Below, in pieces: positions 49,218 through 59,064 of a stretch of 64,000 bases of DNA. Origin of the DNA: Leptoclinus maculatus (taxonomy: Eukaryota; Chordata; Actinopteri; Perciformes; Stichaeidae). The notes beneath the pieces were generated by a model. It searched no databases. It worked only from the letters and a program-made list of their open reading frames with translations, and was not told the origin of the DNA. Made by a program: the position numbers and the translations under genes. The stretch spans positions 8,109,556 to 8,173,555 of the forward strand of contig JAVDOI010000006.1 in the NCBI GenBank assembly GCA_032191485.1. The letters run 5' to 3'. The first letter of the stretch is position 1. Each line of letters opens with the position of its first letter.

Positions 49218-51640
49218 AGTGTTTGTGTATAAATGTGTTTGTACACCCGTCTACACATTAACTGTACATGTCTGAATGCACTCACATGTCTAGCATGTAT
49301 GAGTCAGTGAAATGTTTTTTGAGAATGAGTTGGTGCGTTGGTGGATCACATCATTAGGGTGAGAAATGTCTCAGAGTATTGACCCTTGGTATGGAATGGA
49401 CTTCCTTGGCTGTCCAACCTCTCAGGCTTTGCATTTCACACTTTTGCTAAAGACATTTTTAAGAGAGCCCAAAGAGATTTTTATTTAGAGTTTTTCCTTC
49501 CTGTGTGCAGCGAAGAAAATACGCTTATTTCCCCCTTTGTGCGTGTGTACATATATGAGCGTCAAATCAAGACTTCTTCAGAGCGCTGATTTGTAAATGA
49601 TTTAATTCCCCCATTGCAGGGCAAGAGCTTGCACCCTATGATGGTTCTATGCTGAGACAGCTGCTTAATTGCATGGACCATGGAGAGTTGACTTAAGCAG
49701 TTTTAGAATATGTTGTGTTGAATACACAGTGCTCGGCCAATGAGTGGAATAATCCATGACAAAGATGTATTTTTCTAGCTTTGGAAACTATTGAGGTGCC
49801 ATTTAAAATTAACCATGAAAATACTCCAGATGTACATGCACACAGACACACACACATAACTCCTCCATCTTCTTCTCCACTTCTTTGAAATACCAGTTCA
49901 AACTCTTTGCACACTCCACCCACAGATCTCTTGATGAGACCGTCTTAAGGTGCATTTTACAGGTGGCGGCAAGATATTAGCTAGTCCTTATTTTTCTACT
50001 GTTTTACTATGAAATTGAACCCAGATGTTTTCAGCATACATTACATTCACATTTGTGCTCTTGTAAGTGAATTATTTCCCATTGGGAGTGAGATCAAACA
50101 CAAGTCTATATACATATATTGAACTTTTTTTCCCCCGGATAAACTTGTACTTTCCTACCGCAAAGTGTGCGTTGTGTCATTTACATTAATAATGTTCAAA
50201 TCAAATGAAACGGTAGTGACGATGATGATGACAAAAAAAGTAGGTCAATAAGAATAACGTGTGTATTATGGTCAATAATGTTGAACTTATGATGCAATTT
50301 AAAAACAAGCCAAAACAAAGTTGATTGTCTTTACTCCACTTTAAAAGTAGAGATTTTCGTGATTTCTGTAGTTCAATTCAGAATAAATGATTCTTCCGTT
50401 CACCATCTTTTCCATGTTTTACAATTGCTACTGTTGTGAATTTATCACTGTATTGAATCTATTAAAAACCCTGGTTAAAGATTAACAATATGGTTGTGGA
50501 TTAAAAGCATGCTTTCTTATATGTGGACTTTTATCAGCAGTAGCTGCCAGTTGCTGTTACAATCAGAATCTAAATTTGTATACCTGTAATATGCTCGACT
50601 TTGCGACAGAACTGTGTTTTGTCACCGTTTTGATGAAAATAAATATATTTTTGAGCGGTTTGGGCTCACACTGATATGCAAAGAGCTGGCTCTATTGGCA
50701 TGCAGGCTAACAATAGTTGACCCTGTTCTCACACACAACGAGTACCAGCTTTGATTCCAGTGCGTCAGACTTCCAAGGAAACGCAGCCCTTATTATTTTC
50801 ATTTTGAGTCATGAACTATGATCCTGCTGTCTGAGCTGAGGTCAGTACTTGGCTCACTGATGGAAGCTGGATGTTGGTGTTAGCTGGTCAGGAATCAGAA
50901 TGCAACACCGAGCCAGGGCCAAGCCTCGAGCAATTACAACTAGATGTTATGACTCATTTCATCTTTATTTTACCTGAAGCTCTGTTTTTGTGACATAAGA
51001 CAATGAGTGTTATATTGCTTGTCTTATTTTTGATTCACTATGTGTGCACAGAGTGAATACGCAGCATCTACATTCAGATTGTTTTTACTTTGAGAAGATG
51101 TTTCTCTTGTGCCAAATGTGTCAATGCAATAAGGTCTTACACACTGTGGAGTTCTCAACCTTTCATGTGATTTGACTCTTTATGGGCTGAACTCTGGGAG
51201 AGGTTTCGTCTGCTGTGGTGCATCTTAACACCCAATAGTTTACACTGTAATAGACGAGCCAAGGAGAAACGCTCCATACCGAGTCATTCAGCAGAAAGTA
51301 AAGCGTACACTTGTAGCTGATTGAGATTTACAGGAAGTAGCAGGGGGAATACACAGGAATTGTGAGTTAACTTTGCCTCGTGTATATGTATGTGCTTACA
51401 GTATACTGCCTTATAGTTTTTGATCCTGTCAAAGAATTCATTTTTAAAAAATCAAAGCCTTTTACTGTTAATGACATTAAGTGAACTTTGTAAATGGAGA
51501 CATTCATGTGAAATTTTACAATTTTTTCATGAGCCACACATTTGTCTGGCTCTTTGTGTGGGTGGGGTATAAACTCATGTGGGTCCTGATTACTGACTGA
51601 TTATTATAACTGCTGCAAATAAAATAAGTACTTTATTTCT
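49218..51640 (+). other. pxn: Probable 3' UTR of paxillin
   Basis: No exon follows the TAG. AATAAA signals are at 50382-50387, 50638-50643 and 51618-51623, so several polyadenylation sites are possible. The sequence is AT-rich and repeat-poor, which fits a long UTR. Confidence 0.55.
51618..51637. terminator. Back-to-back polyadenylation signals of two convergent genes
   Basis: AATAAA on the plus strand (51618-51623) and AATAAA on the minus strand (51632-51637) are eight bases apart. The first could end paxillin and the second the F-box gene. Confidence 0.45.
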
Positions 51641-52195
51641 GGCATTGCTTTGTCTGATATGTGATTTTACTTTACTTTTACAATTCAATGTTTTGCATTA
51701 AACCAGATCTTTGGTACACAAGATTCTCACGACATCTTAAAACACACTGAGTGGAGGTAATCAGGGTGTTTTTTTACAAACATTCATTTCAGTGTGATGC
51801 ATAAGAAAATAAGTGGCAGCCCCACATTAGCACTCCGTTTTACAAAAATGTACAAAATCTCAAATGTTTGTCAAAAAATGTAAATAATAGGTGCACTTTG
51901 TGTGAAGATCAAACACAGGACCTTTGATATATAGAGTTAAGCAGAGCAAATCTCATGACCCCTTGCATTTATGTTGTGACCCCTTGTCAGGGTTTAACAG
52001 TGTGGAGTATGACAAGGCACTACAGACGCCCAAATCAGGCTAAGATTACATGATAAAGCTCAGTGAGAAGTCTAGATTTGTTTGAACAAAATGTGTGTTC
52101 AAATTATTTAAAAAGAATCAAAACCCTGGACATTAATTTGATCCCAACAGGTCCAAACAACATGTCAACCATCTGACTGCCTAAAGACAGTGAAC
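51641..52195 (-). other. Probable 3' UTR of the F-box gene
   Basis: Non-coding, AT-rich stretch between the convergent stops. No repeats or exons are seen. The nearest canonical minus-strand signal is at 51632-51637. Confidence 0.4.
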
Positions 52196-53506
52196 TCAAT
52201 ACACCGGCTGAACACAAGGACAAGAAAACACATCTCTCCTGTGAGGAGAGGTTGTGACCTGAAGTCTGTACTTTGTGAGAGCTTGGAGCTTGCCAGCGAG
52301 TTTAGAGAGTTGCGGGCGGCTGTCCAGAATCTCCAAATATTCCAAGTCCTGCAGCTGGTGAAGATGCAAGAAATCTCTCTCTGGCACATGTTCATGGCGG
52401 AGTTTGAGGCTTTTGAGCTTTGGAAAAAGTTGTGGGATTTGAGCAGTGTGAGCTCCCAAATGTGAGGGCCAGGGGTCTATGTGAAGGTGCAGGAGATGTG
52501 GTACCTGCACCGCTACGACTGCCATGTCCTCCGAGGACAATCCTGCAACACACAGCGTGAGACCGGTCACTGTGGCTGGAATGGAGGTGACGTACTTCTT
52601 CACAGGTGGGCCCTTGACGATGATCAGGGTTGACAGTTGAGGGAGGTCACTCAGCCATGCTCTCAGGTGTTGGCCGTCAGGCGATGGACGTCTTCCTGGC
52701 GTTTCCTGATGCGAGCGCTTGTAGAAAACAGCAAGAGTCTTCAGGCCAGGCATCAGCTTCATTGCATCTTCTGGTAATGAATGATCAATGCAGTCGATAA
52801 GCTCCAAACTGGACAAGACTGGGGCACCAGCTCCTCCTGAGAGACCCAGTGTGGGTCTGGAAATATTGTGAAAGGCGCACCATGTTTGCACGAAGGACAA
52901 TGAGAGATGCTTCAGCTTAGGCAGGCAGTCAAGTATGGAGCGAACCATCCAAATTGTTTCTTCAAAGATCCCCATCTGATGACAGACCAGAGATGTGAGA
53001 TTTGTAAACTGGGAGACAGCAGAGATGAAGCCATCCATTCCTGCAGTGGGGAATGTAACATCACACATGCTAAGTTGGGTCAGCTGCTGGGGTTGAAGCA
53101 CTGTAGAAGCATCTAGCAAAAGGTGAGTGCGACTGCTTCTAATGGCCAGACGTTTCAGATATGTAAAGTCCTTTATGCAGTCGAGGCTCGCTTGGGAGCT
53201 TTGGTCCATTACCATTGTGGTAAGAGAAGGAAGGGACAGGGACAGTTGTTTCCAGTCCTTAGCTTTGGTGCTCCTCATCACCACACTGGTGACTTTTCTG
53301 CGGCGAAGAGTGGCCCAGAATCGACTGTTGTAAGTGCCGTTCTGATACCCCAGAACTACTGACCAGTCTTTCCAAAGGGATCCGTGGTCCACGAGTTTTC
53401 TGAAGTACTTGCAGGACGCCCGTGCGCTAAACTTGTCTGCCGGTGACATATACCCAAAAACGTGGTTCCAGATCTCTGACGGAAGCTGTAGAACCGGCTG
53501 TGCCAT
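52196..53506 (-). CDS. Intronless F-box and leucine-rich-repeat protein
   Basis: A 436-residue uninterrupted frame. Residues 5-45 (LQLPSEIWNHVFGYMSPADK, then SCKYFRKLV) are an F-box, which binds SKP1 and places the protein as a substrate receptor of SCF ubiquitin ligases. The rest is leucine-rich with irregular repeats such as LTSLVCHQMG, LKHLSLSF, LSSLELIDC, LSTLIIVKG, LKSLKLRHE and LEYLEILDS, like the horseshoe of FBXL proteins. The C-terminus is PCVQPVY. The start was chosen because the F-box begins directly after MAQPV. Codon use and conserved motif order show a real gene. The specific orthologue is not recognised, so no symbol is given. It diverges from rplp0 and converges on paxillin. 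Confidence 0.85.
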   Translation of the reverse strand: MAQPVLQLPSEIWNHVFGYMSPADKFSARASCKYFRKLVDHGSLWKDWSVVLGYQNGTYNSRFWATLRRRKVTSVVMRSTKAKDWKQLSLSLPSLTTMVMDQSSQASLDCIKDFTYLKRLAIRSSRTHLLLDASTVLQPQQLTQLSMCDVTFPTAGMDGFISAVSQFTNLTSLVCHQMGIFEETIWMVRSILDCLPKLKHLSLSFVQTWCAFHNISRPTLGLSGGAGAPVLSSLELIDCIDHSLPEDAMKLMPGLKTLAVFYKRSHQETPGRRPSPDGQHLRAWLSDLPQLSTLIIVKGPPVKKYVTSIPATVTGLTLCVAGLSSEDMAVVAVQVPHLLHLHIDPWPSHLGAHTAQIPQLFPKLKSLKLRHEHVPERDFLHLHQLQDLEYLEILDSRPQLSKLAGKLQALTKYRLQVTTSPHRRDVFSCPCVQPVY

Positions 53507-53810
53507 CGTTTTTCCTCTGCTATCGTTAGCTAGTTGGCTAATACCAACGTTCGTTTTACGAGGAACCGTTAACCATTAGCCTGTTCGAAAGGCGGAAACA
53601 TCATAAACGTTACACCACGTTTCCTGACTTAAAGTTGACACAGAATGTATTGGTTGTAATGTGATCACTCTTATCGGTGATAGTGTGGCAACAGATGTGA
53701 TTGACAGGGCAACCATCCAATAGATCCAATAGCTGGGTAGCTGACGCCCATGCCTTCTTTGTGATTGGACAGTTGATTCCTATATATTCTCCTCGCGCAT
53801 TTCCTATTTC
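53507..53810. promoter_or_regulatory. Shared divergent promoter of the F-box gene and rplp0
   Basis: Only 305 bases separate the F-box start codon from the inferred rplp0 transcription start. An inverted CCAAT (ATTGG, 53764-53768) and TATATAT (53781-53787) are placed correctly for rplp0. The F-box side has no TATA. Confidence 0.6.
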
Positions 53811-53840
53811 CCTTTCTTTCACGCGACCCTACTGTGTGAG
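53811..53840 (+). other. rplp0: rplp0 non-coding exon 1 with 5' TOP tract
   Basis: A pyrimidine run CCTTTCTTTC starts 30 bases after the TATA-like box and the exon ends at GTGTGAG/GTAAGG. A 5' terminal oligopyrimidine tract is the mark of translationally controlled ribosomal-protein mRNAs. The next exon starts at 54154. Confidence 0.65.
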
Positions 53841-53990
53841 GTAAGGACATGGCTTCGCTCTTTCAGAAAAAAGAAAATCCTAAAATGTAGTAGAATTATT
53901 TTATCTTTGATTCATTCCTTCGTGAGATAGACGCGTGTAGCACCTAACTAAATGTTTTGTGAGATATAACAGTACGGTGGTGAGGCCTAA

Positions 53991-54060
53991 CTGCTAGCAA
54001 CAAGCGAGCACTATATTAGCAGCGCGGCCTGCTAATGTAGTGCTAGCTTGTTGCTAGCAG
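53991..54060. repeat. 32-bp inverted repeat in rplp0 intron 1
   Basis: CTGCTAGCAACAAGC and the following bases (53991-54022) pair with 54029-54060 at 30 of 32 positions around a 6-nt GC-rich loop. The transcript would form a long hairpin. Confidence 0.9.
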
Positions 54061-54208
54061 GCTAACGTTAAACGCTAGCTGTCAACCACATGGCAGGGCC
54101 TTTATGTAGATTATATCGTTTCTAATTTATTAACTTTTATTATTTGTGTGCAGGTATTACCGTGTCTTTAAACCAGCTGTTTAAGCGATCCTTGGAAGCA
54201 CTGCAAAG

Positions 54209-56559
54209 ATGCCCAGGGAAGACAGGGCCACGTGGAAGTCCAACTATTTTATGAAAATAATCGTAAGTAGGACATAACCTAGTTGATGTAAGTTTGTATT
54301 GAATTATAAGCAGATTTATATACTGTAACGTTACATATTTGTATTTATATATAGATTTAATTAAATTCCCGTTGTCGTCTTTGTAGCAACTTTTGGATGA
54401 CTATCCGAAATGCTTCATTGTGGGTGCAGACAATGTCGGCTCCAAGCAGATGCAGACCATCCGTCTGTCCCTGCGTGGGAAGGCTGTGGTGCTGATGGGT
54501 AAAAACACCATGATGCGTAAAGCCATCCGTGGCCACCTGGAGAACAACGCGGCCCTGGAGAAGTGAGTCTGGTATTTGACCTTTTTTTAACTTCAGCCAT
54601 CGTTTTTATATAGCAGGATAAGTTACAATGCAGCTGGTATAGTACTGCTTTGTCGTTCCCCCTGCAAACAATAACCTGTTTCCACGCTATACCTGTCAGT
54701 CAGCATCACTAGACTGCCAGGCACGTAAGGTTTCAGACAATTAATGCTTGATTTGTTTGTAGAAATTATTATTTGCACACATATTGTAACAGTTAATTCC
54801 GTAATTTGATAGGCTTCTGCCTCACATTAAAGGAAATGTGGGCTTTGTCTTCACCAAGGAGGATCTGGCTGAGGTCCGGGACTTGCTGTTGACCAACAAG
54901 GTAATGCAATCAACAGAATCTCCAAATAATTCCTCAGAATGACTAACAAACTAAATGTTACATGGACTCTACTGATTGTTTCAGGCATTAAGTTTACAAA
55001 CTGTTTTGTGTGACATGGATCCAGAGGGATACCTTTAGTCTTATTGTGCAGGATAAGTTACAATGCAGCTTGTGTAGTACTGCTTTGTCGTTCCCCCTGC
55101 AAACAGTAACTGTTTCCACGCTATACCTGTCAGTCAGCATCACTAGACTGCCAGGCACGTAAGGTTTCAGACACTGATTAAAACTTGAAGTAGCAAAAAA
55201 TGTTCAAACCTATTCTTGAGGTTTAAATTCAGCCCCAGTAGAGTAGCACGCTAAACTCTCATCAATACCCCAGGTACCTGCATCTGCCCGTGCTGGAGCC
55301 GTCGCCCCATGTGAGGTCACTGTGCCAGCCCAGAACACTGGTCTGGGTCCTGAGAAGACCTCTTTCTTCCAGGCTCTGGGTATCACCACAAAGATTTCAA
55401 AGGGAAGCATTGAAATCTTGGTGAGTTTGAAAATTATTAATACTGTATTTGGAAAGCAAATGAAAAGCATGGATGTTAAACATAACAATGTACATAAAAA
55501 TGCTTGCATCAGTATCTAAAAAGCATCTCTCTCCCCAGAGTGACGTCGCTCTGATCAAAACTGGCGACAAGGTTGGTGCCAGCGAGGCCACACTCCTCAA
55601 CATGCTGAACATCTCGCCCTTCTCCTACGGACTCAACATCCAGCAGGTGTATGACAATGGCAGTGTTTACAGTCCTGAGGTGCTCGACATCACTGAAGCA
55701 TCTCTGCATGCCAAGTTCCTGGAGGTGAGAGGCTGCGTTAAAAAAAATAAGTCAGTCCATGCAATTAAGAACCACTTGAAACAAAGTAGTCATATTTGTT
55801 TGGAATACACTTAAAGTGACCACTTTTTAACAATTGTTTTATTTTTAGGGTGTGAGGAACATCGCTAGTGTGTGTCTGGAGATCGGCTACCCCACTCTGG
55901 CCTCTGTCCCCCACTCCGTCATCAATGGCTACAAGAGAGTCCTGGCTGTCGCTGTTGAGACAGATTACTCCTTCCCCCTGGCAGACAAGGTATGCTCGTT
56001 TAAATCAGTACTTTCCCTTCAGTTAGCACGCAGATGAGCTTTAGTGTTGCGGCGTGTTTTGCATGATTAGCAAACTCTGTAAATGTACCTGGAGAAGTGA
56101 GTTTGGTATTTGACCTTTTTTAACTTAAGACATCGTTTTTTATATAGCAGGATAAGTTACAATGCAGCTGGTGTAGTACTGCTTTGTCGTTCCCCCTGCA
56201 AACAATAACCTGTTTCCAAGCTATACCTGTCAGTCAGCATCACTAGACTGCCAGGCACGTAAGGTTTCAGACAAACGCTTAATTTGTTTGTAGAAATTAT
56301 TATTTGCACACGTATTGTAACCGTTGATTACATAATTTGATAGGCTTCTGTCTAACTGTGTAAATGGAAAACTTACCGTGTACCTTTGTCCTCGCAGGTC
56401 AAGGCCTTCCTGGCTGACCCGTCTGCTTTTGCTGCTGTCGCAGCACCTGTAGCGGCTGCCGAGACTGCTGCTACTGCAGCAGCTCCAGCTGCTAAGGAGG
56501 AGGTCAAGGATGAGTCTGAGGCATCAGATGACGACATGGGCTTTGGTCTATTCGACTAA
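54209..56559 (+). CDS. rplp0: Large ribosomal subunit protein P0 (uL10, stalk base)
   Basis: P0 anchors the P1/P2 dimers of the 60S stalk, which recruits translation factors. Coding exons: 54209-54262, 54387-54562, 54813-54900, 55274-55420, 55539-55724, 55849-55989, 56398-56559; 317 residues, the same as human P0. It starts MPREDRATWKSNYF; the RNA-binding uL10 domain contains MGKNTMMRKAIRGHL. An Ala-rich hinge is followed by the stalk C-terminal peptide ending SDDDMGFGLFD. The mRNA has a TOP-type exon 1 (53811-53840). AATAAA at 56605-56610 is the likely polyadenylation signal. Introns 3, 4 and 7 each carry a copy of an H/ACA snoRNA-like sequence. Certain identification. Confidence 0.98.
54615..54742 (+). 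ncRNA. H/ACA box snoRNA-like, copy 1 (rplp0 intron 3)
   Basis: About 128 nt with two hairpins. The 3' hairpin has a 10-bp stem (CCTGTCAGTC against GACTGCCAGG, one mismatch). A lower stem (AACCT/AGGTT) lies outside it. An H-box candidate ACAATA (ANANNA) lies between the hairpins and ACA (54737-54739) stands three bases from the end. Location inside a ribosomal-protein intron is typical. Target uridines were not determined and the family is not named. Confidence 0.75.
55051..55176 (+). ncRNA. H/ACA box snoRNA-like, copy 2 (rplp0 intron 4)
   Basis: About 95% identical to copy 1. Changes include ACAGTA for the H box (still ANANNA) and loss of one C before the 3' hairpin. The 3' hairpin stem is intact and ACA is at 55171-55173. 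Confidence 0.75.
56088..56353 (+). repeat. rplp0: Duplicate of rplp0 intron 3 inside intron 7
   Basis: It matches 54553-54824 end to end, including the last exon bases and donor (CCTGGAGAAGTGAGT) and the acceptor with first exon bases (TTTGATAGGCTTCTG). The copy therefore carries both splice sites and exon fringes. Confidence 0.85.
56151..56276 (+). ncRNA. H/ACA box snoRNA-like, copy 3 (rplp0 intron 7)
   Basis: Nearly identical to copy 1, including H box ACAATA, the 3' stem and ACA (56271-56273). It lies inside a duplicate of all of intron 3 (56088-56353). Confidence 0.75.
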
Positions 56560-56604
56560 TAAAATCCAGCAAACATTCGGATTTGAGTCATTGCACTATG
56601 ATTC

Positions 56605-56610
56605 AATAAA
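56605..56610 (+). terminator. rplp0: Polyadenylation signal of rplp0
   Basis: AATAAA followed by a GT/T-rich stretch (CCACCTGTTTTTGAGTTTC), 46 bases after the stop. Confidence 0.8.
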
Positions 56611-56639
56611 GTCTCTTGCAATCCACCTGTTTTTGAGTT

Positions 56640-59000
56640 TCTTTTGCTTTAAATTGAAAGGTTGTATTGTATAAATGCAGTTGGATGCAGTGCTCTGTTC
56701 CATCAACTGACATGTGGTTGAGACTCAAGTAAACTGGCAATTTGATGAAGCTGTATTTGTATTGATTTACACCAGAATGGATTAAAATCTGGTTTAGTAA
56801 AGTGAATCAGGAGTGCTATTTTTAGGATAAGAAACTATCCTGCATTGTTTCTATATGGAAAATCTAAATTTTCTAAAAGTAGCTATGCCACTAAATCAAA
56901 AATAATTGCTACTTTCCATAGTAGCTACCTAACCCCAGTTTAGTCTAACCAGTTTAATTATATTTTGATTACTGTAAAAATACTACAAACAATGCTATAT
57001 TAACATAACTGAAGGTATCCAGGATGGCATGTCAAAAGCAAACGCATGGTATATGTCAAATCATAAAAAGGTGAAACTAGTCAGTCAAGTCAGTGTATGC
57101 CAATCATTGTACAGTATGCTGACAAATGAAGTCATGGTATATCAGAAGGTAAGGGTGTGTATATATAAATCAGTGTATAATGTTCAAAACCTCAGTCATT
57201 GGACTTAATCCAAAAACTAATTTAAGTCTTGGCCTGGACTATGATTTTGAAAAGTCCCAAAAATGTGAAAGTATAGTATGGAGACATAAAGGTTCATATT
57301 ATAGCTTGTCAAAGTAATATGATTTACTGAAAAAATCTGAAGTCTGTGTACGTCGGACACGTAATGATAAAAGTCACAATTTAGTGCACTTTTCTAGTGC
57401 GACCCTTAATATGCTTTCTCGATTTGACATTCACCAAAACTTTGTGAAAGCCAGCTGTTGGAGTTTGTTGGAGGCACAGATTTATGTGATGCAAATATTT
57501 GTTCTTTTCTCCCCAGATGAGTGCAGTGTGTTTTTCTGTTGCATAACCCCCTCCCATCTCTCATAAACATCAGGAGACCCTGTCTCATACACACTTGTCC
57601 ACCTCCACAGTGGTGCTCTGACTACTGGTGTTCTCACAACGGTGAGGACTCAAACCCGGTGCTGGAGCCTTCCAAACCAGGAACTAACCAACCACACCAC
57701 CAATGCCACACTCGCTTAGAAATATTATTTGTGTGTATTTGACTTAATCATTTTGGGTGTTTGACCTCAAAATTCACTGCACCACTTAAGGTTCAACCCA
57801 CAGACTTCAGACCAGACTTCTATCACCCTGAGCTATCTGGTCTGACACATGTACCTGCTGTTTTGTAGCATGTTTGACTTCTTCGCTTTGGGTGATGGAC
57901 ATTCACTGCATCACATCAAACCCACAACCTCAGGTCTTTTGAGCAGTTCACTACCTGAGCTACTTGGTCATACCATTTCTACTCAACTCACACACAAAAC
58001 ATCTGGGATAACTAAACATCTGCTCAACCTTGCAGCATGACAGATTATTCTGCACATTACACATCTAAAAAAATAAACAATGAATCTGTATTATAAAGCT
58101 CCTTCAGTTTTTAGTGTTTCACATTTGCTGTAGAAACAGAATGGACCTTCCTGAAGCAGAGCTGGGTTTTGGTCCTTTTATCTCAGCCTGTCAAGTATCA
58201 ATTGTATCAGCACCTTATCTTGGTGAGCTATTTCTGAAATTCACAATTAATTTCTTTGTTCTAAGATTTGTTGTCCACATTACTGCCTGGATTTGATAAT
58301 TTTACTTCAGAGTTCGAGGCAGCGGCCTATCTTGCTGTTGTTAGAGCTCCCAAACTGTGGACCGCTCTACCTATTGACATCAGACTGTTGTTAGCATTTT
58401 ATTCTATTAATGTTTTTGGTTTTATCTGTAGTTTCTTTCTGAAAAGCCGTTTGTAACCTTGTTACAAAAAATGTGTGTGTAAAAGTGATAAATACATAAA
58501 TTCATTATTATTCATTATTAAAAATCTTTCTCTGTCTGTTATTGCTGCTAAATTTAGAACTTGAAGCATATCAGTATATTTACAGAGGTTGATGGACTTG
58601 GATCCACATGCTGAAGGCACATATTGGAAGTTGCTTATAAGCATCGGTAAGTTTACTTTATAATTGTGCCAAAGAATTACATGTTTTAATAGTTATTCAA
58701 GATATTCTACTCTCTCCAAACAAACCAATCATAGAAAATAAAGACATACAATTACATTTTTTTAAGTTTTATTAAATCAATACATGATCACGACAGGAGT
58801 GCATGAAATTAAAGAAAACATATTCCAATATTTACTCAGTCAGACTTGATTGAAATATACATACTATACTATGACTTCTTTATTCCACATTAGAGATACT
58901 ATACAATGACTTTTTTGGACATACTATACTTCGATATATAACATATCACTCATCAATATATTTGTGCAAAAGACACTTTTATTCTGAAAACAAAGGACCG
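56640..59000. other. Intergenic region between rplp0 and golga7
   Basis: AT-rich, no coding exon recognised. A tandem of tRNA-like units in reverse orientation occupies about 57600-57970. Otherwise, simple AT-rich sequence to the golga7 promoter. Confidence 0.6.
57600..57970 (-). repeat. Tandem tRNA-like units
   Basis: On the minus strand three stretches (57903-57970, 57779-57844, 57640-57699) show a D-arm/A-box-like block (AGCTCAGGTAGTGAACTGC in the first) and, about 35 bases later, a B-box-like block (GTGGGTTTGATG; GTGGGTTGAACC; CGGGTTTGAGTCC). Units are spaced about 125-135 bp apart with related linkers ('tttgac..', 'attcactgca'). They look like degenerate tRNA-derived repeats, not working tRNA genes. 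Confidence 0.5.
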
Positions 59001-59006
59001 GAAGTG
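58998..59006 (+). promoter_or_regulatory. golga7: ETS-type site in the golga7 promoter
   Basis: CCGGAAGTG lies 59 bases before the start codon in a CpG-containing promoter without TATA. This is the consensus for GABPA/ETS factors in housekeeping promoters. Confidence 0.5.
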
Positions 59007-59064
59007 GCATTGGGTCGGTGGAGCTGAAGCGTAGATGCGCAACAGCTACAAGGAAACGTCCACT

